Assembly (NCBI RefSeq): GCF_015690355.1
Contig: NZ_JADPRT010000013.1
Span: forward strand, 1-64,000
DNA from: Streptacidiphilus fuscans
GTDB taxonomy: Bacteria; Actinomycetota; Actinomycetes; Streptomycetales; Streptomycetaceae
Direction: 5' to 3'
DNA: 64,000 nucleotides
Shown: positions 7,843-16,627 of the stretch, piece by piece
Layout: the number at the start of each line of letters is the position of its first letter
Position numbering within the stretch: the stretch's first letter is position 1
Made by a program: the position numbers and the translations under genes
The notes under the pieces: generated by a model
Told to the model about the DNA's origin: nothing
Database searches by the model: none
What the model saw: only the letters and a program-made list of their open reading frames with translations

Positions 7843-7858
7843 TGAGTACGCGTACTCA
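7843..7858. promoter_or_regulatory. 16-bp perfect palindrome, candidate MerR operator
   Basis: TGAGTACGCGTACTCA reads identically on both strands. It lies in the 94-bp divergent space between the YiaA/B-like gene (start 7808) and the MerR regulator (start 7903). MerR proteins bind dyads of about this size between the -35 and -10 boxes, so it is likely the regulator's own site controlling one or both genes. Confidence 0.6.
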
Positions 7859-7902
7859 AAGGAGCATGATCCACAGGCAACTCGATCGCTACTCTCGACC
7901 AC

Positions 7903-8679
7903 GTGAACGAGAGCGGAACCTCCCACCCACGCGAGCCTCGCGAGTACCGCACCGAGGAGTTGGCCCACGAGGCGGGCATTCCGGTGCGTACCCTCCGCTT
8001 CTACCGGGAACGCCGGCTGCTCCCGCCTCCCCGGCGCGAGGGCCGGATCGCCTGGTACAACGAGGACCATCTGGCCCGACTCCGGGTCATCGCCGACCTG
8101 TTGGAGCGCGGCCACACGCTCGGCGGCATCGCCGAGCTGCTGGCGGCGTGGGAATCCGGCCAGGACGTCGCCGAGTTGCTCGGGCTGCGAGCCGCGATCG
8201 CCGAGCCCTGGTCGCAGGAGACCGAGGTCCCGCTGACGCGCGAGCAGCTGCTCGCGGCGTTCCCCCCGGAGGAGGCCGAGTCCGCGCTGACGACGTCGCT
8301 GGAGCTGGGTTACCTGCGGCCGCGGGGTGAGGACACCTACGTCCACGTCAGCCGCCGCCTGCTGGACGCGTCGGCGGCGCTGGTCGGCGAGGGCGTGCCG
8401 CTCGCCGCGGTCCTCACCACCGCGCGGGGCGTCCGCGCCAGCGCGGACGCCCTGGCCGACCAGTTCGTGGACCTGATCGTCGACCAGCTCCTCTCCGGCC
8501 TCGACGACCCCCTCCCCCCGGGCGAGCCCACCCGCCTCGCCGACGCGCTCACCCGCTTGCGCGGCGTGGCGCGGACCGTCGTCGACGTCGAGTTCTCCCT
8601 CGCGATGGACCGTCGCGTCCAGCGCGAGGTGAAGCGGCTCTCGCCGCGGCTGGCGGAGGGGTTGGGCGCGGCGGACTGA
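7903..8679 (+). CDS. MerR-family transcriptional regulator
   Basis: This 258-residue protein opens with a MerR winged helix: YRTEELAHEAGIPVRTLRFY, the RERRLLPPPRREGRIAWYNE wing, and DHLARLRVIADLLERGHTLG. The C-terminal 180 residues are an acidic helical effector domain without a recognisable ligand-binding signature, and there is no conserved Cys array for metals. It starts at GTG 7903 without a clear ribosome-binding site and could be translated from a very short leader. The 3' end faces repeat copy B. Confidence 0.85.
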   Translation: MNESGTSHPREPREYRTEELAHEAGIPVRTLRFYRERRLLPPPRREGRIAWYNEDHLARLRVIADLLERGHTLGGIAELLAAWESGQDVAELLGLRAAIAEPWSQETEVPLTREQLLAAFPPEEAESALTTSLELGYLRPRGEDTYVHVSRRLLDASAALVGEGVPLAAVLTTARGVRASADALADQFVDLIVDQLLSGLDDPLPPGEPTRLADALTRLRGVARTVVDVEFSLAMDRRVQREVKRLSPRLAEGLGAAD

Positions 8680-8705
8680 GCGGGGGCGCTGCGCGCCGGC
8701 GGGCA

Positions 8706-9002
8706 GTTGCACCACCTCAGGGGCGCGGGGCTGTGCCGATCTGCGGCTCCGCCGCGCGGGCGCGACCGGTCACTGACGCTCCCGCAGGTGGTTGCACCTC
8801 CAGGGGCGCGAGGAACTGCGCGACAAGCCACCCACGCAGCTGGCAGGCCGAACGCGCAGGGCCATCCGCACAGGGTGGTTACTCGCGCAGTTCCCCGCGC
8901 CCCTGAGCGAAGTGCAACTTCCGCAGCGGCGCCGGCCCAGCGTGTCGCGCCCACGCGGCGGAGCCGCAGATCAGCAGTTCCCCGCGCCCCTGAAGGTGCA
9001 AC
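8706..9002. repeat. Dispersed intergenic repeat, copy B (M1-M2-M1 inverted arrangement)
   Basis: This longest copy fills the gap between two convergent genes. It starts with GTTGCACCACCTCAGGGGC (M1 module, with CTGCGGCTCCGCCGCG), continues with the palindromic M2 module (GGGGCGCGAGGAACTGCGCG ... CGCGCAGTTCCCCGCGCCCC around the core AACGCGCAGGGCCATCCGCA), and ends with M1 in inverted orientation (CGCGGCGGAGCCGCAGATCA ... GGTGCAAC). It ends exactly against the stop codon of the minus-strand gene at 9003. Its size and nested inverted repeats suggest several strong hairpins in RNA from either strand. Confidence 0.8.
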
Positions 9003-9872
9003 TCACTCCGCCGGAAACGCCTCCGGTCCGCCACGGTGGAGGTAGCGGTCCATGATGGTGGTGCTCCAGGGGCGGACGAGGTCGTGCAGGCGACGGGTGC
9101 GGTCCCAGCCGAGGGCGAGCCAGGGGGCGAGCCCCAGGCGGTCCGTCAGATCCTCGATCTCCTCGCGGGTCTCGCGTCCGCGCAGTGTCAGCCCGCCTTC
9201 CTCCGTCAGCAGGCCGCGGTCGTGGAGGCGTTGCTCCGCCGCCTCCCACTGCGTGTCGGTCCAGCCGCGGCGGGGCTGGATGGAGGCGCGGTGCTCGTGG
9301 CCGGTTGCGACCGCGTTGACCAGGACCTCGACCGCGTCCAGGCCGGAGGCCAGCAGCGCGGTGTTGTGGCCGTCACCACGCCACTCCCGGAAGGTGGTGA
9401 CCGCCTGCCAGAGCGCCAGGTGCGGCGCGTCCGGCAGCGGGAGCGCGGCGTTGGCCGCGCCCAGCGGGCGGCCGGCCGTGCGGCACGCGGCCGCGGCCTC
9501 CGCGGCGAGCTCCGCCGCCTCCGCCATCTCCGGGGAGGCCAGCACCTCCTCGCCCAGGGCCTCGCGCAGCCCGGCGTCGGTGGCCTCCAGGCGCAGGGCG
9601 AGCAGCTTGTCGGGGGTGGCCGCCTCGCGGACCGCGTTCATGTGCTGGGCGACCATGCCCGGCTCGAAGTGGTAGAAGATCGCCTCCACCAGGCCCTCCG
9701 ACGCCGCGCCCAGCGGCGCCGAGCGGCCGGCGAAGTAGGCGCCCCACCGGTCGAGGCCGACGGTGTCGAACACCGCGGTTGCGGCCGGGCTGAAGATCAG
9801 GGCGGCGTGGTACGCGTCGAGGCCGTCGCGCATCGCTCGGGCCACACGCAGGTCGAAGGGTCGAGTCGTCAT
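9003..9872 (-). CDS. SCO6745-like conserved actinobacterial protein
   Basis: This 289-residue, mostly helical protein contains AYFAGRSAPLGAASEGLVEA and YHFEPGMVAQHM near the N-terminus and a winged-helix-like C-terminal segment (GWTDTQWEAAEQRLHDRGLL, then LTLRGRETREEIEDLTDRL). I recall this pattern from proteins named SCO6745 family or helix-turn-helix hypothetical in actinobacteria. No catalytic motif is visible and the function is unknown. The ATG at 9872 gives a natural start. It is divergent from the MFS transporter, which might be co-regulated. Confidence 0.5.
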   Translation of the reverse strand: MTTRPFDLRVARAMRDGLDAYHAALIFSPAATAVFDTVGLDRWGAYFAGRSAPLGAASEGLVEAIFYHFEPGMVAQHMNAVREAATPDKLLALRLEATDAGLREALGEEVLASPEMAEAAELAAEAAAACRTAGRPLGAANAALPLPDAPHLALWQAVTTFREWRGDGHNTALLASGLDAVEVLVNAVATGHEHRASIQPRRGWTDTQWEAAEQRLHDRGLLTEEGGLTLRGRETREEIEDLTDRLGLAPWLALGWDRTRRLHDLVRPWSTTIMDRYLHRGGPEAFPAE

Positions 9873-10009
9873 CGCGACAGCCTAGGACCATGAGGGCATC
9901 GAGTGAAGAGGTTGACCAACTAAACCTTTCTCGTCTAAAGTTTCGCCAAGAATTACTTCAGGCTCTCAAGTATCCACACACTGAAACACCTGGCGAAGGA
10001 CCCGCTCTG
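9873..10009. promoter_or_regulatory. Divergent promoter region with inverted repeat (MFS transporter side)
   Basis: A locally A/T-rich stretch contains AGGTT (9909-9913) and AACCT (9923-9927) as an inverted repeat with 9-bp spacing. TTGACC (9912-9917) is followed 17 bp later by CTAAAG, a plausible -35/-10 pair for the transporter, with the inverted repeat over the -35 region. A local repressor is not evident among the neighbours, apart perhaps from the SCO6745-like protein. Confidence 0.4.
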
Positions 10010-11590
10010 ATGAGCAGCACCCCCCTCTCCTCCCGGCGCGGGAGCACCCCTCTGATCCTGGCCCTGGGCCTGGCGGCCATGGTCGTCTCCATGGCGCAGA
10101 CCCAGGTCGTGCCGATCCTCGCGCTGCTCGGCAACGACCTGCACGCGTCCAGCGCGGGCATCAGCTGGGTGACCACGGCCACCCTGCTCTCCGCCGCCGT
10201 CTTCACCCCGCTGCTCGGGCGGGTCGGCGACCTGTACGGCAAGAAGCAGACGCTGGTCGCGGTGCTCGCGGTGATGGTCGCGGGCTCGCTGCTGGCCGCC
10301 ACGACCACCTCGCTGACCCTGCTGATCATCGGGCGGGTGCTGCAGGGCTCGGCCACAGCGATCTTCCCGCTGGCGCTGTCGATCATCCGCGACCAGGTGC
10401 CGCACGAGAAGCTGCACGGCGCGATGGCGCTGGTCAGCAGCACGCTGGCGTTCGGCTCCGGCCTCTCGCTGGTGATCACCGGCCTGCTCACCCAGGGCCA
10501 CAACCCCAACTACCACTCGGTCTTCTGGGTCTCCACCGGCCTCTCGCTGCTCGCGCTGCTCGCCGTCGTCTTCCTGGTCCCCAACCGCGGGCACGCCACC
10601 GGCGGGCGGATCGACTACCTGGGCACGGTCACCCTGGCCGGGTTCCTGGTCCTGCTGCTGCTCGGCATCTCGCAGGGTCACGAGTGGGGCTGGTCGTCCA
10701 GCTCGATCATCGGCTGCTTCGCGGGCGCGGTGGTCATGGCCGTCCTGTGGGTGCTGGTCGAGCGCAAGGTCGCCGCACCACTGGTGGACATGCGGATGTT
10801 CGCCCACCGTCAGGTCGCCTTCACCAACGCCGCCGGGCTCTTCGTCGGATTCGCCTCCTTCGCCCAGTTCATCGGCATCTCCTACCTGGTCCAGATGCCG
10901 CGTGAGCTGACCGGCTACGGCTTCACCGCCTCGGTGCTCCGCGCCTCGGTCGAGTACCTGCTGCCCAGCTCGCTGATCGCGCTGATCGCCGCCCCGATCG
11001 GCGGCATGCTGGTCCGGAAGCTCAGCGCCCGCGGCACCCTCGCGCTGGGCGCGGTGATCGGCGCGGCCGGGTTCGGCTGGCTCGCGTTCGGGCACGGCAG
11101 CAGCGTCAACGTGATCCTGGCCGGTCTGCTGACCGGTACGGCGATCGCCTTCGGCTACGCCTCGATGCCGGCGCTGATCGCCGCCAGCGTGCCGCTGGAG
11201 CAGACCGGCATCGCCAACGGCATCAACTCCATCTCCCGGTCCGTCGGCAGCTCCATCGCCTCGGCGGTGGTGACCTCGCTGCTGGCCTCCAAGCTGATCC
11301 ACGGTCTGCCGCCGGGCGTGCCGCCGCTGCCGCAGCAGAGCCAGTTCACGACGAGCTTCGCGATCGGCATGGTCGCCATGGTGCTCACCGTCCCGGTGGC
11401 GCTGATCGGCCTGACCCGGCACCACCGGCCGCTGACCGTCGCGGCCTCGTCGGTTCCGGCCACGGACACGACGCGGAATCCGGCCGACAAGGCCGGTGAG
11501 GTCGCCACCGAAACCGTCGCCGCCGAGGTGCAAGCGCCTCTCGCGGACGGCTCCGAGGCCGCCGCAGAGGCTCTGGCCGAACAGAGCTGA
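10010..11590 (+). CDS. MFS drug-efflux transporter, DHA2 (14-TM) type
   Basis: This 526-residue protein has about 14 predicted TM helices. The N-terminal half carries the MFS motif A variant LLGRVGDLYGKKQTLV after TM2 and the motif-B-like IIGRVLQGSATAIFPLALSI, placing it among proton-driven DHA2 exporters of drugs or metabolites. The hydrophilic tail after residue 470 is Ala/Glu-rich. The ATG at 10010 is preceded by GAAGGA at about 10-nt spacing; upstream in-frame codons run through the promoter and are excluded. The substrate cannot be deduced. A GC-rich hairpin follows the stop. Confidence 0.88.
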   Translation: MSSTPLSSRRGSTPLILALGLAAMVVSMAQTQVVPILALLGNDLHASSAGISWVTTATLLSAAVFTPLLGRVGDLYGKKQTLVAVLAVMVAGSLLAATTTSLTLLIIGRVLQGSATAIFPLALSIIRDQVPHEKLHGAMALVSSTLAFGSGLSLVITGLLTQGHNPNYHSVFWVSTGLSLLALLAVVFLVPNRGHATGGRIDYLGTVTLAGFLVLLLLGISQGHEWGWSSSSIIGCFAGAVVMAVLWVLVERKVAAPLVDMRMFAHRQVAFTNAAGLFVGFASFAQFIGISYLVQMPRELTGYGFTASVLRASVEYLLPSSLIALIAAPIGGMLVRKLSARGTLALGAVIGAAGFGWLAFGHGSSVNVILAGLLTGTAIAFGYASMPALIAASVPLEQTGIANGINSISRSVGSSIASAVVTSLLASKLIHGLPPGVPPLPQQSQFTTSFAIGMVAMVLTVPVALIGLTRHHRPLTVAASSVPATDTTRNPADKAGEVATETVAAEVQAPLADGSEAAAEALAEQS

Positions 11591-11614
11591 CCAGCAGTTT
11601 TCTGCCCGCTCTGG

Positions 11615-11635
11615 GCCCGGCATTCCCTGCCGGGC
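11615..11635 (+). terminator. Hairpin terminator after the MFS gene
   Basis: GCCCGGCA and TGCCGGGC form a perfect 8-bp stem around the loop TTCCC, 24 bp after the MFS stop codon. There is no long T tract, which is usual in this taxon. Confidence 0.55.
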
Positions 11636-11722
11636 TCCGGGCGGGTATCTTTGCGCCGCCACATGACCGGCCCACGTCACAAGGTGCACATTACTTACCT
11701 CCTCTTACTTCGCGATCATCGG

Positions 11723-12121
11723 ATGAGTAGCCTCTCCCCCGTGCCTGCACTCCCGGATGCCCCGACCGCGGTCGGCAGCTTCGCCGCGATCTGGAGCCGC
11801 GCGCTCTATCCGTCCGCGCGAAGCGGGCTGACGCGCGATCAACTGACGCTGCTGCTGACCCCCCTCGCGGGGCAGCTGCGCGACGCCCTGCACCAGGACC
11901 GGTTCGACCCGCGCCCGGCCCGGGCCATCGGCTGGCAACTGGTCCGCAGCCACTCCGACGAGCCCGACGCCCTCGCCCAGACCCTCGGCGTCCTCGACGC
12001 CTACCTGCTGCTCTACTTCCCCCCGCCGAAGGAGTTCTCCGGCCCCATCGCCCGCGCCCGCTCGGCCCGCCTCCAACACGCGGTGGCAGCGGGCTTCGTG
12101 GAGGCCCTGCGGGACGGCTGA
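11723..12121 (+). CDS. Orphan domain resembling the N-terminus of Streptomyces GGDEF/EAL proteins
   Basis: This 132-residue protein contains FAAIWSRALYPSARSGLTRD, LLTPLAGQLRDALH, IGWQLVRSHSDEPDALAQTL, GVLDAYLLLYF and ARSARLQHAVAAGFVEALR. From memory this is the N-terminal domain that precedes PAS-GGDEF-EAL modules in Streptomyces cyclic-di-GMP enzymes. Here the frame stops exactly at the end of that domain, and the next 150 bp contain no GGDEF or EAL coding sequence. It is either a free-standing regulatory domain or a truncated remnant. The ATG at 11723 has no good ribosome-binding site; GTG at 11741 is possible. Confidence 0.6.
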   Translation: MSSLSPVPALPDAPTAVGSFAAIWSRALYPSARSGLTRDQLTLLLTPLAGQLRDALHQDRFDPRPARAIGWQLVRSHSDEPDALAQTLGVLDAYLLLYFPPPKEFSGPIARARSARLQHAVAAGFVEALRDG

Positions 12122-12196
12122 CCGCCCGCTGATCCCCCACCACTGGTCCCAACGCTGGTCCCGCCACCGGTTCCAGCACCCACGACGCTAGCGCCC

Positions 12197-12259
12197 GCCA
12201 CTGACAGAATCCGCCGGGAAGGCCGAACCCGAGCCACTGTGTCCTGAGCTGTCAGTGGC
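12197..12259. promoter_or_regulatory. 11-bp inverted repeat upstream of sbcDC
   Basis: GCCACTGACAG (12197-12207) and CTGTCAGTGGC (12249-12259) are perfect inverted repeats separated by 41 nt, ending 20 bp before the sbcD start. They could form an operator pair or a cruciform. The string TTACTGTCGGG at 12265 is shared with a motif at 52827, but here the second half-site is missing. Confidence 0.4.
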
Positions 12260-12279
12260 AGGCGTTACTGTCGGGGGCT

Positions 12280-13440
12280 ATGCGCTTTCTGCACACCTCC
12301 GACTGGCACCTGGGCAGGTCTCTGCACCGGGAGAACCTGCTGCCCGCGCAGCGGGCTTTCCTCGACCACCTGGTCCGCACCGTCGAGGCGGAGGGCATCG
12401 ACGCCGTGCTCGTCGCCGGCGACGTGCACGATCGTGCCGTGCCCAGTCTGGGCGCGGTCGAGTTGTTCGACGAGGTGCTGCACAAGCTGGCCGCGCTCGG
12501 CGTGCCCGTGGTGCTGATCAGCGGGAACCATGACAGCGCGCAGCGGCTCGGGATCGGCGCGGGGCTGATCGCGCGCGCCGGGGTGCACCTGCGGACGGAT
12601 CCCGACGCGGTCGGCGAGCCGGTGCTGCTGCGGGACGAGCACGGCGAGGTCGCCGTCTACGGCCTGCCGTACCTGGAGCCCGCACTGGTCGGGCGGCGGG
12701 TCGGGGCCGAGGAGGTCAGCCACGCGGCCGTGCTCGGTGCGGCGATGGACGCGGTCCGGGCCGATCTGGCAGGCCGTCGACAGGCCGACAGCAACTGCCG
12801 CTCGGTGGTGCTGGCGCACGCGTTCGTCATCGGCGGCGAGGTCAGCGACAGCGAGCGGGACATCTCGGTCGGCGGCGTGCCGAGCGTGCCCGCCTCGGTC
12901 TTCGACGGCGTCGACTACGCGGCGCTGGGCCATCTGCACGGCTGCCAGACCGTCAACGAGCGGGTGCGCTACAGCGGTTCGCCGCTGGCCTACTCCTTCT
13001 CCGAGGCGGACCGGCGCAAGTCGATGTGGCTGGTGGACCTGGGCGCCGACGGCGAGGTGACGGCGCGGCGCATCGACTGCCCGGTGCCGCGACGCCTGGT
13101 GCGGCTGCGGGGCGAGTTGCACGAGCTGCTCACCTCCCCCGACCACGACGACGTCGAGGACTGCTGGGTGCAGGCCACGTTGACGGACGCGGCGCGCCCC
13201 GCGCAGGCCATGGAGAAGCTGCGCCAGCGCTTCCCGCACACGCTCCAACTCGCCTTCGAGCCGGAGAACCGCGCCGACGACGGCCTCGCCTCCTACGGAG
13301 CGCGCGTGCGCGGGCGGGACGACGGCGCGGTCGCGCTCGGCTTCGTCCGCCATGTGCGCGGCTCGGTCGCCAGTGAGGCGGAGTCGGCGCTGCTGGTCGC
13401 GGCGGTCGAGGCCGCGGCGCGGACCGAGGGGGACGACTGA
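12280..13440 (+). CDS. sbcD: SbcCD nuclease subunit SbcD
   Basis: This 386-residue Mre11-type metallophosphoesterase is the nuclease half of SbcCD, which opens DNA hairpins and processes blocked double-strand ends with SbcC. Metal ligands are visible in TSDWHLG (Asp8, His10), GDVHDR (47-52) and GNHDS (82-86); further ligands lie in the LAHAF and GHLHG segments. The ATG at 12280 gives the canonical MRFLHTSDWHLG start. The stop overlaps the sbcC start by one base (TGATG), as expected for a two-gene operon. Confidence 0.95.
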   Translation: MRFLHTSDWHLGRSLHRENLLPAQRAFLDHLVRTVEAEGIDAVLVAGDVHDRAVPSLGAVELFDEVLHKLAALGVPVVLISGNHDSAQRLGIGAGLIARAGVHLRTDPDAVGEPVLLRDEHGEVAVYGLPYLEPALVGRRVGAEEVSHAAVLGAAMDAVRADLAGRRQADSNCRSVVLAHAFVIGGEVSDSERDISVGGVPSVPASVFDGVDYAALGHLHGCQTVNERVRYSGSPLAYSFSEADRRKSMWLVDLGADGEVTARRIDCPVPRRLVRLRGELHELLTSPDHDDVEDCWVQATLTDAARPAQAMEKLRQRFPHTLQLAFEPENRADDGLASYGARVRGRDDGAVALGFVRHVRGSVASEAESALLVAAVEAAARTEGDD

Positions 13441-16412
13441 TGCGCCTGCACCGGCTCACCGTCACGGCATTCGGTCCCTTCGGCGGACGCGAGGAGGTCG
13501 ACTTCGACGCGCTGGCCTCCGGCGGGCTCTTCCTGCTGGCGGGCCCGACGGGAGCGGGCAAGACGAGCGTGCTGGACGCCGTCTGCTTCGCCCTCTACGG
13601 CTCGGTCCCCGGCAGTCGGGGCCGGGCCCGCAGCCTGCGCAGCGACCATGCCCTGGCCGGGCAGCTGACCGAGGTGGAGCTCGAACTGACGCTGGGCGGC
13701 CGACGGTTGTGCATCCTGCGCCGTCCCGAGCAGCACCGGCCCAAGCGCCGCGGCGAGGGCAGCACGCCGGAGAAAGCACAGACCCTGCTCAGCGAGTGGT
13801 CGACCGAGCTCGACGAGTGGCGTCCGCGCAGCGGTTCGCACCAGGAGATCGGCGCGGAGCTGCAGCAGCTGATCGGCATGAGCCGAGACCAGTTCTGCCA
13901 GGTCGTGCTGCTGCCGCAGGGCGAGTTCGCGAATTTCCTGCACGCCGACGCACAGAAGCGCAGGGAGCTGTTGGGCCGCCTCTTCGACACCGGCCGCTTC
14001 GGCGCGGTGGAGGCCTGGCTGACGGAGCATCGGCAACGCTGCGAGAAGGAGGCCCAGTCCGTCCAGGCCGACATCGCCGCCCGTGTGGAACGGCTGTCCG
14101 AGGCGGCCGGGGAGGCACCGGAGGGCGTCCTCGGCCCGGACGAGGCGCTCGCCTGGGCGGCGGAGCTGCGCGAGCGCGCGGCGCTGCGGCAGGAGGTGGC
14201 GGAGGTCCGCCACGCCCTGGCCGCCGAGCGCCGCGCGGCCGCGGACGAACGCCTGCGCGCGACCCAGGAGCTGTTCGACCGTCAGCAACGTCACCGGCGT
14301 GCTCTGGAGACGCGCGACGCACTGCTCGCCGAACAGCCCGCCCAGCAGGAGCGGGAGCAGCGCCTCGCACGCGCCGAGCGGGCCGCCACGGTCACCCCGC
14401 TGCTGCGCCGCCTGGCCGAGGCGGAGCGGGAGGCCGAGCGCGCCGCCGCGGCCCGCGGGCGGGCGCTCTCCGCGCTTCCGGTCGAGTTGCACGCCCGCGA
14501 TGTCCAGGCTGCGGATCTCCGCGCCGAGGAGCGCGAAGCGCTGGGCCGCACCGGCGAGTTGCGCGCCCTGCTCCAGGCCGAGCAGCGGCAGGCGGAGATC
14601 GTCCGCGAGACGCAGCAGCTGGAGCGCCGCTCCGCCGACGCCGAGGAGGAGCGCTCCGAGGCCGAGGCCTGGCTCGCCGACGCGTGGCCGCGCGAACGCC
14701 AGGCCGCCCAACGCGATGTGGAGGCCGCGCGTGACGCGGCCACCGGCCGTGACGCACTGGCCGAGCGCCTGCGTGCCGCCGCGCAGCGGTTGGAAGCCGG
14801 TCAGCGCCGGGACGGGCTGGCCACGCGGGTCGCCACGGGCGAGCGAGCCGTGGCCGGCCTGCGCGAGCGGCGTTCCGAGGCGCGCGAGGCCTGGCTGGAG
14901 CTGAAGCAGCGTCGGATCGAGGGCATGGCCGCCGAGTTGGCCGCCCGACTGCAGGCGGGCGAGCCGTGCGCGGTCTGCGGCGCCACCGAGCACCCGCGTC
15001 CCGCCGAGGCCGCGCCCGACCAGGTCACCCCTGAGGCGGAGCGCACGGCCGAGGCCGCCTACCGCACGGCGGAGCAGCAGTTCCACGAGGCCGAGCACCA
15101 ACTGGCCCGCCTCGTGGCTGACGCGGCCGCCGCCCAGGCGCTCGCGGACAGCCGCGCCACGGCCGAGCTGTCCCAGGAGGCCGAGTCGCTGCGTCGCGAA
15201 CACGCCGACGCCGAACGCGCCGAGGCCGCCGGTCTCGCCGCCGCACGGCAGTTGGAGCGGCTGGAGCGCGAGCACGAGCAACGTGCGGCGGCCCTCTCGT
15301 CCGCCCGCGAGACCCTGGCGGCCGCCGAGGAGGCCCTCTCCCGGCTCACCGCCGAACGCGAGCAGCTCGACGTCCGCCTCACTGAGGCCCGGGCCGGAGC
15401 AGCCTCGGTGGCGGCCCGGATCGCCGCGCTGGACGCCAGGGCCGCGCTGCTGGGCCAGGCGGCCGAGGCGGTCACCGCCGCGTCCGTTGCGGCCGACGCG
15501 GCGTCAGCTGCCCGCGCCGTGGCGGAGGAGGAGTGCACGGCGGTCGGCTTCCCGTCAGCCGCCGAGGCGCAGGCGGCGGCGCTCGGCGCGCCCGAGGCGG
15601 AGGCCCTGCGGGCAGCCGTCACGCGCCACGGCGAGGGCCTGGCCCGCGCCCGTGCCGAGGCGGCGTCCCCGGAGCTGGTCGCGGCGGCGGCGCTGCCCGA
15701 GGCCGAGCCCGGCACTGACCGGGCAGCGGCGGCGGCAACGGAGGCGGCGCTCTTCGACGCGCACTCCGCGCTGGAGAGCGCGACGCACCGGGTCGCCCAA
15801 CTCGCGCGGCTCAGCGACGGACTGGCCGAGGACGTCACCCACCTGCGCCCGTTCGCGGAGCGCTTGGCCACCGCGACGGAGCTGTCGCAGTTGGTCGCCG
15901 GTACCAGCCGGAGCAACGAGCTGCGGATGTCACTGGAGAACTACGTGCTGGCCGCACGGTTGGAGCAGGTGGCGGCGTCGGCGGGTCTGCGGCTCGCGGC
16001 GATGTCCGGCGGCCGGTACACCCTGGAGCACACCGACGCCCGCTCCCGCAACAACGCCCGCTCCGGGCTTGGCCTCCAGGTCCTCGACGCCTGGACAGGC
16101 CGCTACCGCGACACCTCGACGCTCTCCGGCGGCGAGTCCTTCTTCGCCTCCCTGGCCTTGGCGTTGGGCCTGGCCGACGTGGTGACGGACGAGGCGGGCG
16201 GCATGCCGCTGGATACCCTCTTCGTCGACGAGGGCTTCGGCTCGCTCGACGCGGACGCGCTGGAGGAGGTCATGTCCGTCCTCGACTCGCTCCGCGAGCG
16301 GGACCGTGCGGTCGGCATCGTCAGCCACGTCAGCGAGCTGCGGGATCGGATCCCGAACCAGCTGCACGTGCGGAAGGGCCGGGCGGGGTCGAAGCTGAGC
16401 CAGGCGAGGTAG
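13440..16412 (+). CDS. sbcC: SbcCD ATPase subunit SbcC
   Basis: This 990-residue SMC/Rad50-like ATPase is the partner of SbcD. Walker A is GPTGAGKTS (35-43). Long Ala/Glu/Arg-rich coiled coils flank a zinc hook CAVC (Cys510-Cys513, context EPCAVCGATEHP). The ABC signature LSGGES is at 895-900 and Walker B with the D-loop, LDTLFVDEGFGSLD, at 924-937. Length is normal for actinobacterial SbcC. Its stop codon touches repeat copy C directly. Confidence 0.95.
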   Translation: MRLHRLTVTAFGPFGGREEVDFDALASGGLFLLAGPTGAGKTSVLDAVCFALYGSVPGSRGRARSLRSDHALAGQLTEVELELTLGGRRLCILRRPEQHRPKRRGEGSTPEKAQTLLSEWSTELDEWRPRSGSHQEIGAELQQLIGMSRDQFCQVVLLPQGEFANFLHADAQKRRELLGRLFDTGRFGAVEAWLTEHRQRCEKEAQSVQADIAARVERLSEAAGEAPEGVLGPDEALAWAAELRERAALRQEVAEVRHALAAERRAAADERLRATQELFDRQQRHRRALETRDALLAEQPAQQEREQRLARAERAATVTPLLRRLAEAEREAERAAAARGRALSALPVELHARDVQAADLRAEEREALGRTGELRALLQAEQRQAEIVRETQQLERRSADAEEERSEAEAWLADAWPRERQAAQRDVEAARDAATGRDALAERLRAAAQRLEAGQRRDGLATRVATGERAVAGLRERRSEAREAWLELKQRRIEGMAAELAARLQAGEPCAVCGATEHPRPAEAAPDQVTPEAERTAEAAYRTAEQQFHEAEHQLARLVADAAAAQALADSRATAELSQEAESLRREHADAERAEAAGLAAARQLERLEREHEQRAAALSSARETLAAAEEALSRLTAEREQLDVRLTEARAGAASVAARIAALDARAALLGQAAEAVTAASVAADAASAARAVAEEECTAVGFPSAAEAQAAALGAPEAEALRAAVTRHGEGLARARAEAASPELVAAAALPEAEPGTDRAAAAATEAALFDAHSALESATHRVAQLARLSDGLAEDVTHLRPFAERLATATELSQLVAGTSRSNELRMSLENYVLAARLEQVAASAGLRLAAMSGGRYTLEHTDARSRNNARSGLGLQVLDAWTGRYRDTSTLSGGESFFASLALALGLADVVTDEAGGMPLDTLFVDEGFGSLDADALEEVMSVLDSLRERDRAVGIVSHVSELRDRIPNQLHVRKGRAGSKLSQAR

Positions 16413-16627
16413 GTGCACATTCGCGGGGGTGCGGGGCTCTGCTGATCTGCGGCTCCGCCGCGTGGGCGCGACAATCCGAGCGTGTGCTGCCGCAGGTAGT
16501 TGCAATCACCTCAGGGGCGCGGGGAACTGCGCGACAAGCCACCCTGCGAGGTAGAAGCCCGAACGCGCAGGGCCATCCGCACAGGGTGGTTTCTCGCGCA
16601 GTTCCCCGCGCCCCCAGGTAGTGCAAT
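16413..16627. repeat. Dispersed intergenic repeat, copy C (M1-M2)
   Basis: It starts immediately after the sbcC stop codon and ends one base before the stop codon of the convergent MBL gene. M1 (CTGCTGATCTGCGGCTCCGC) is followed by GCTGCCGCAGGTAGTTGCAA and then the palindromic M2 with arms GGGGCGCGGGGAACTGCGCG and CGCGCAGTTCCCCGCGCCCC. The core between the arms is in the orientation AACGCGCAGGGCCATCCGCA, as in copies A and B. Confidence 0.8.

Noticed and set aside
12260-12275. TTACTGTCGGG before sbcD as another lipid-type operator
   Set aside because: The second half-site GTAA/GTAG is absent (GGGG instead), so the match is only partial.
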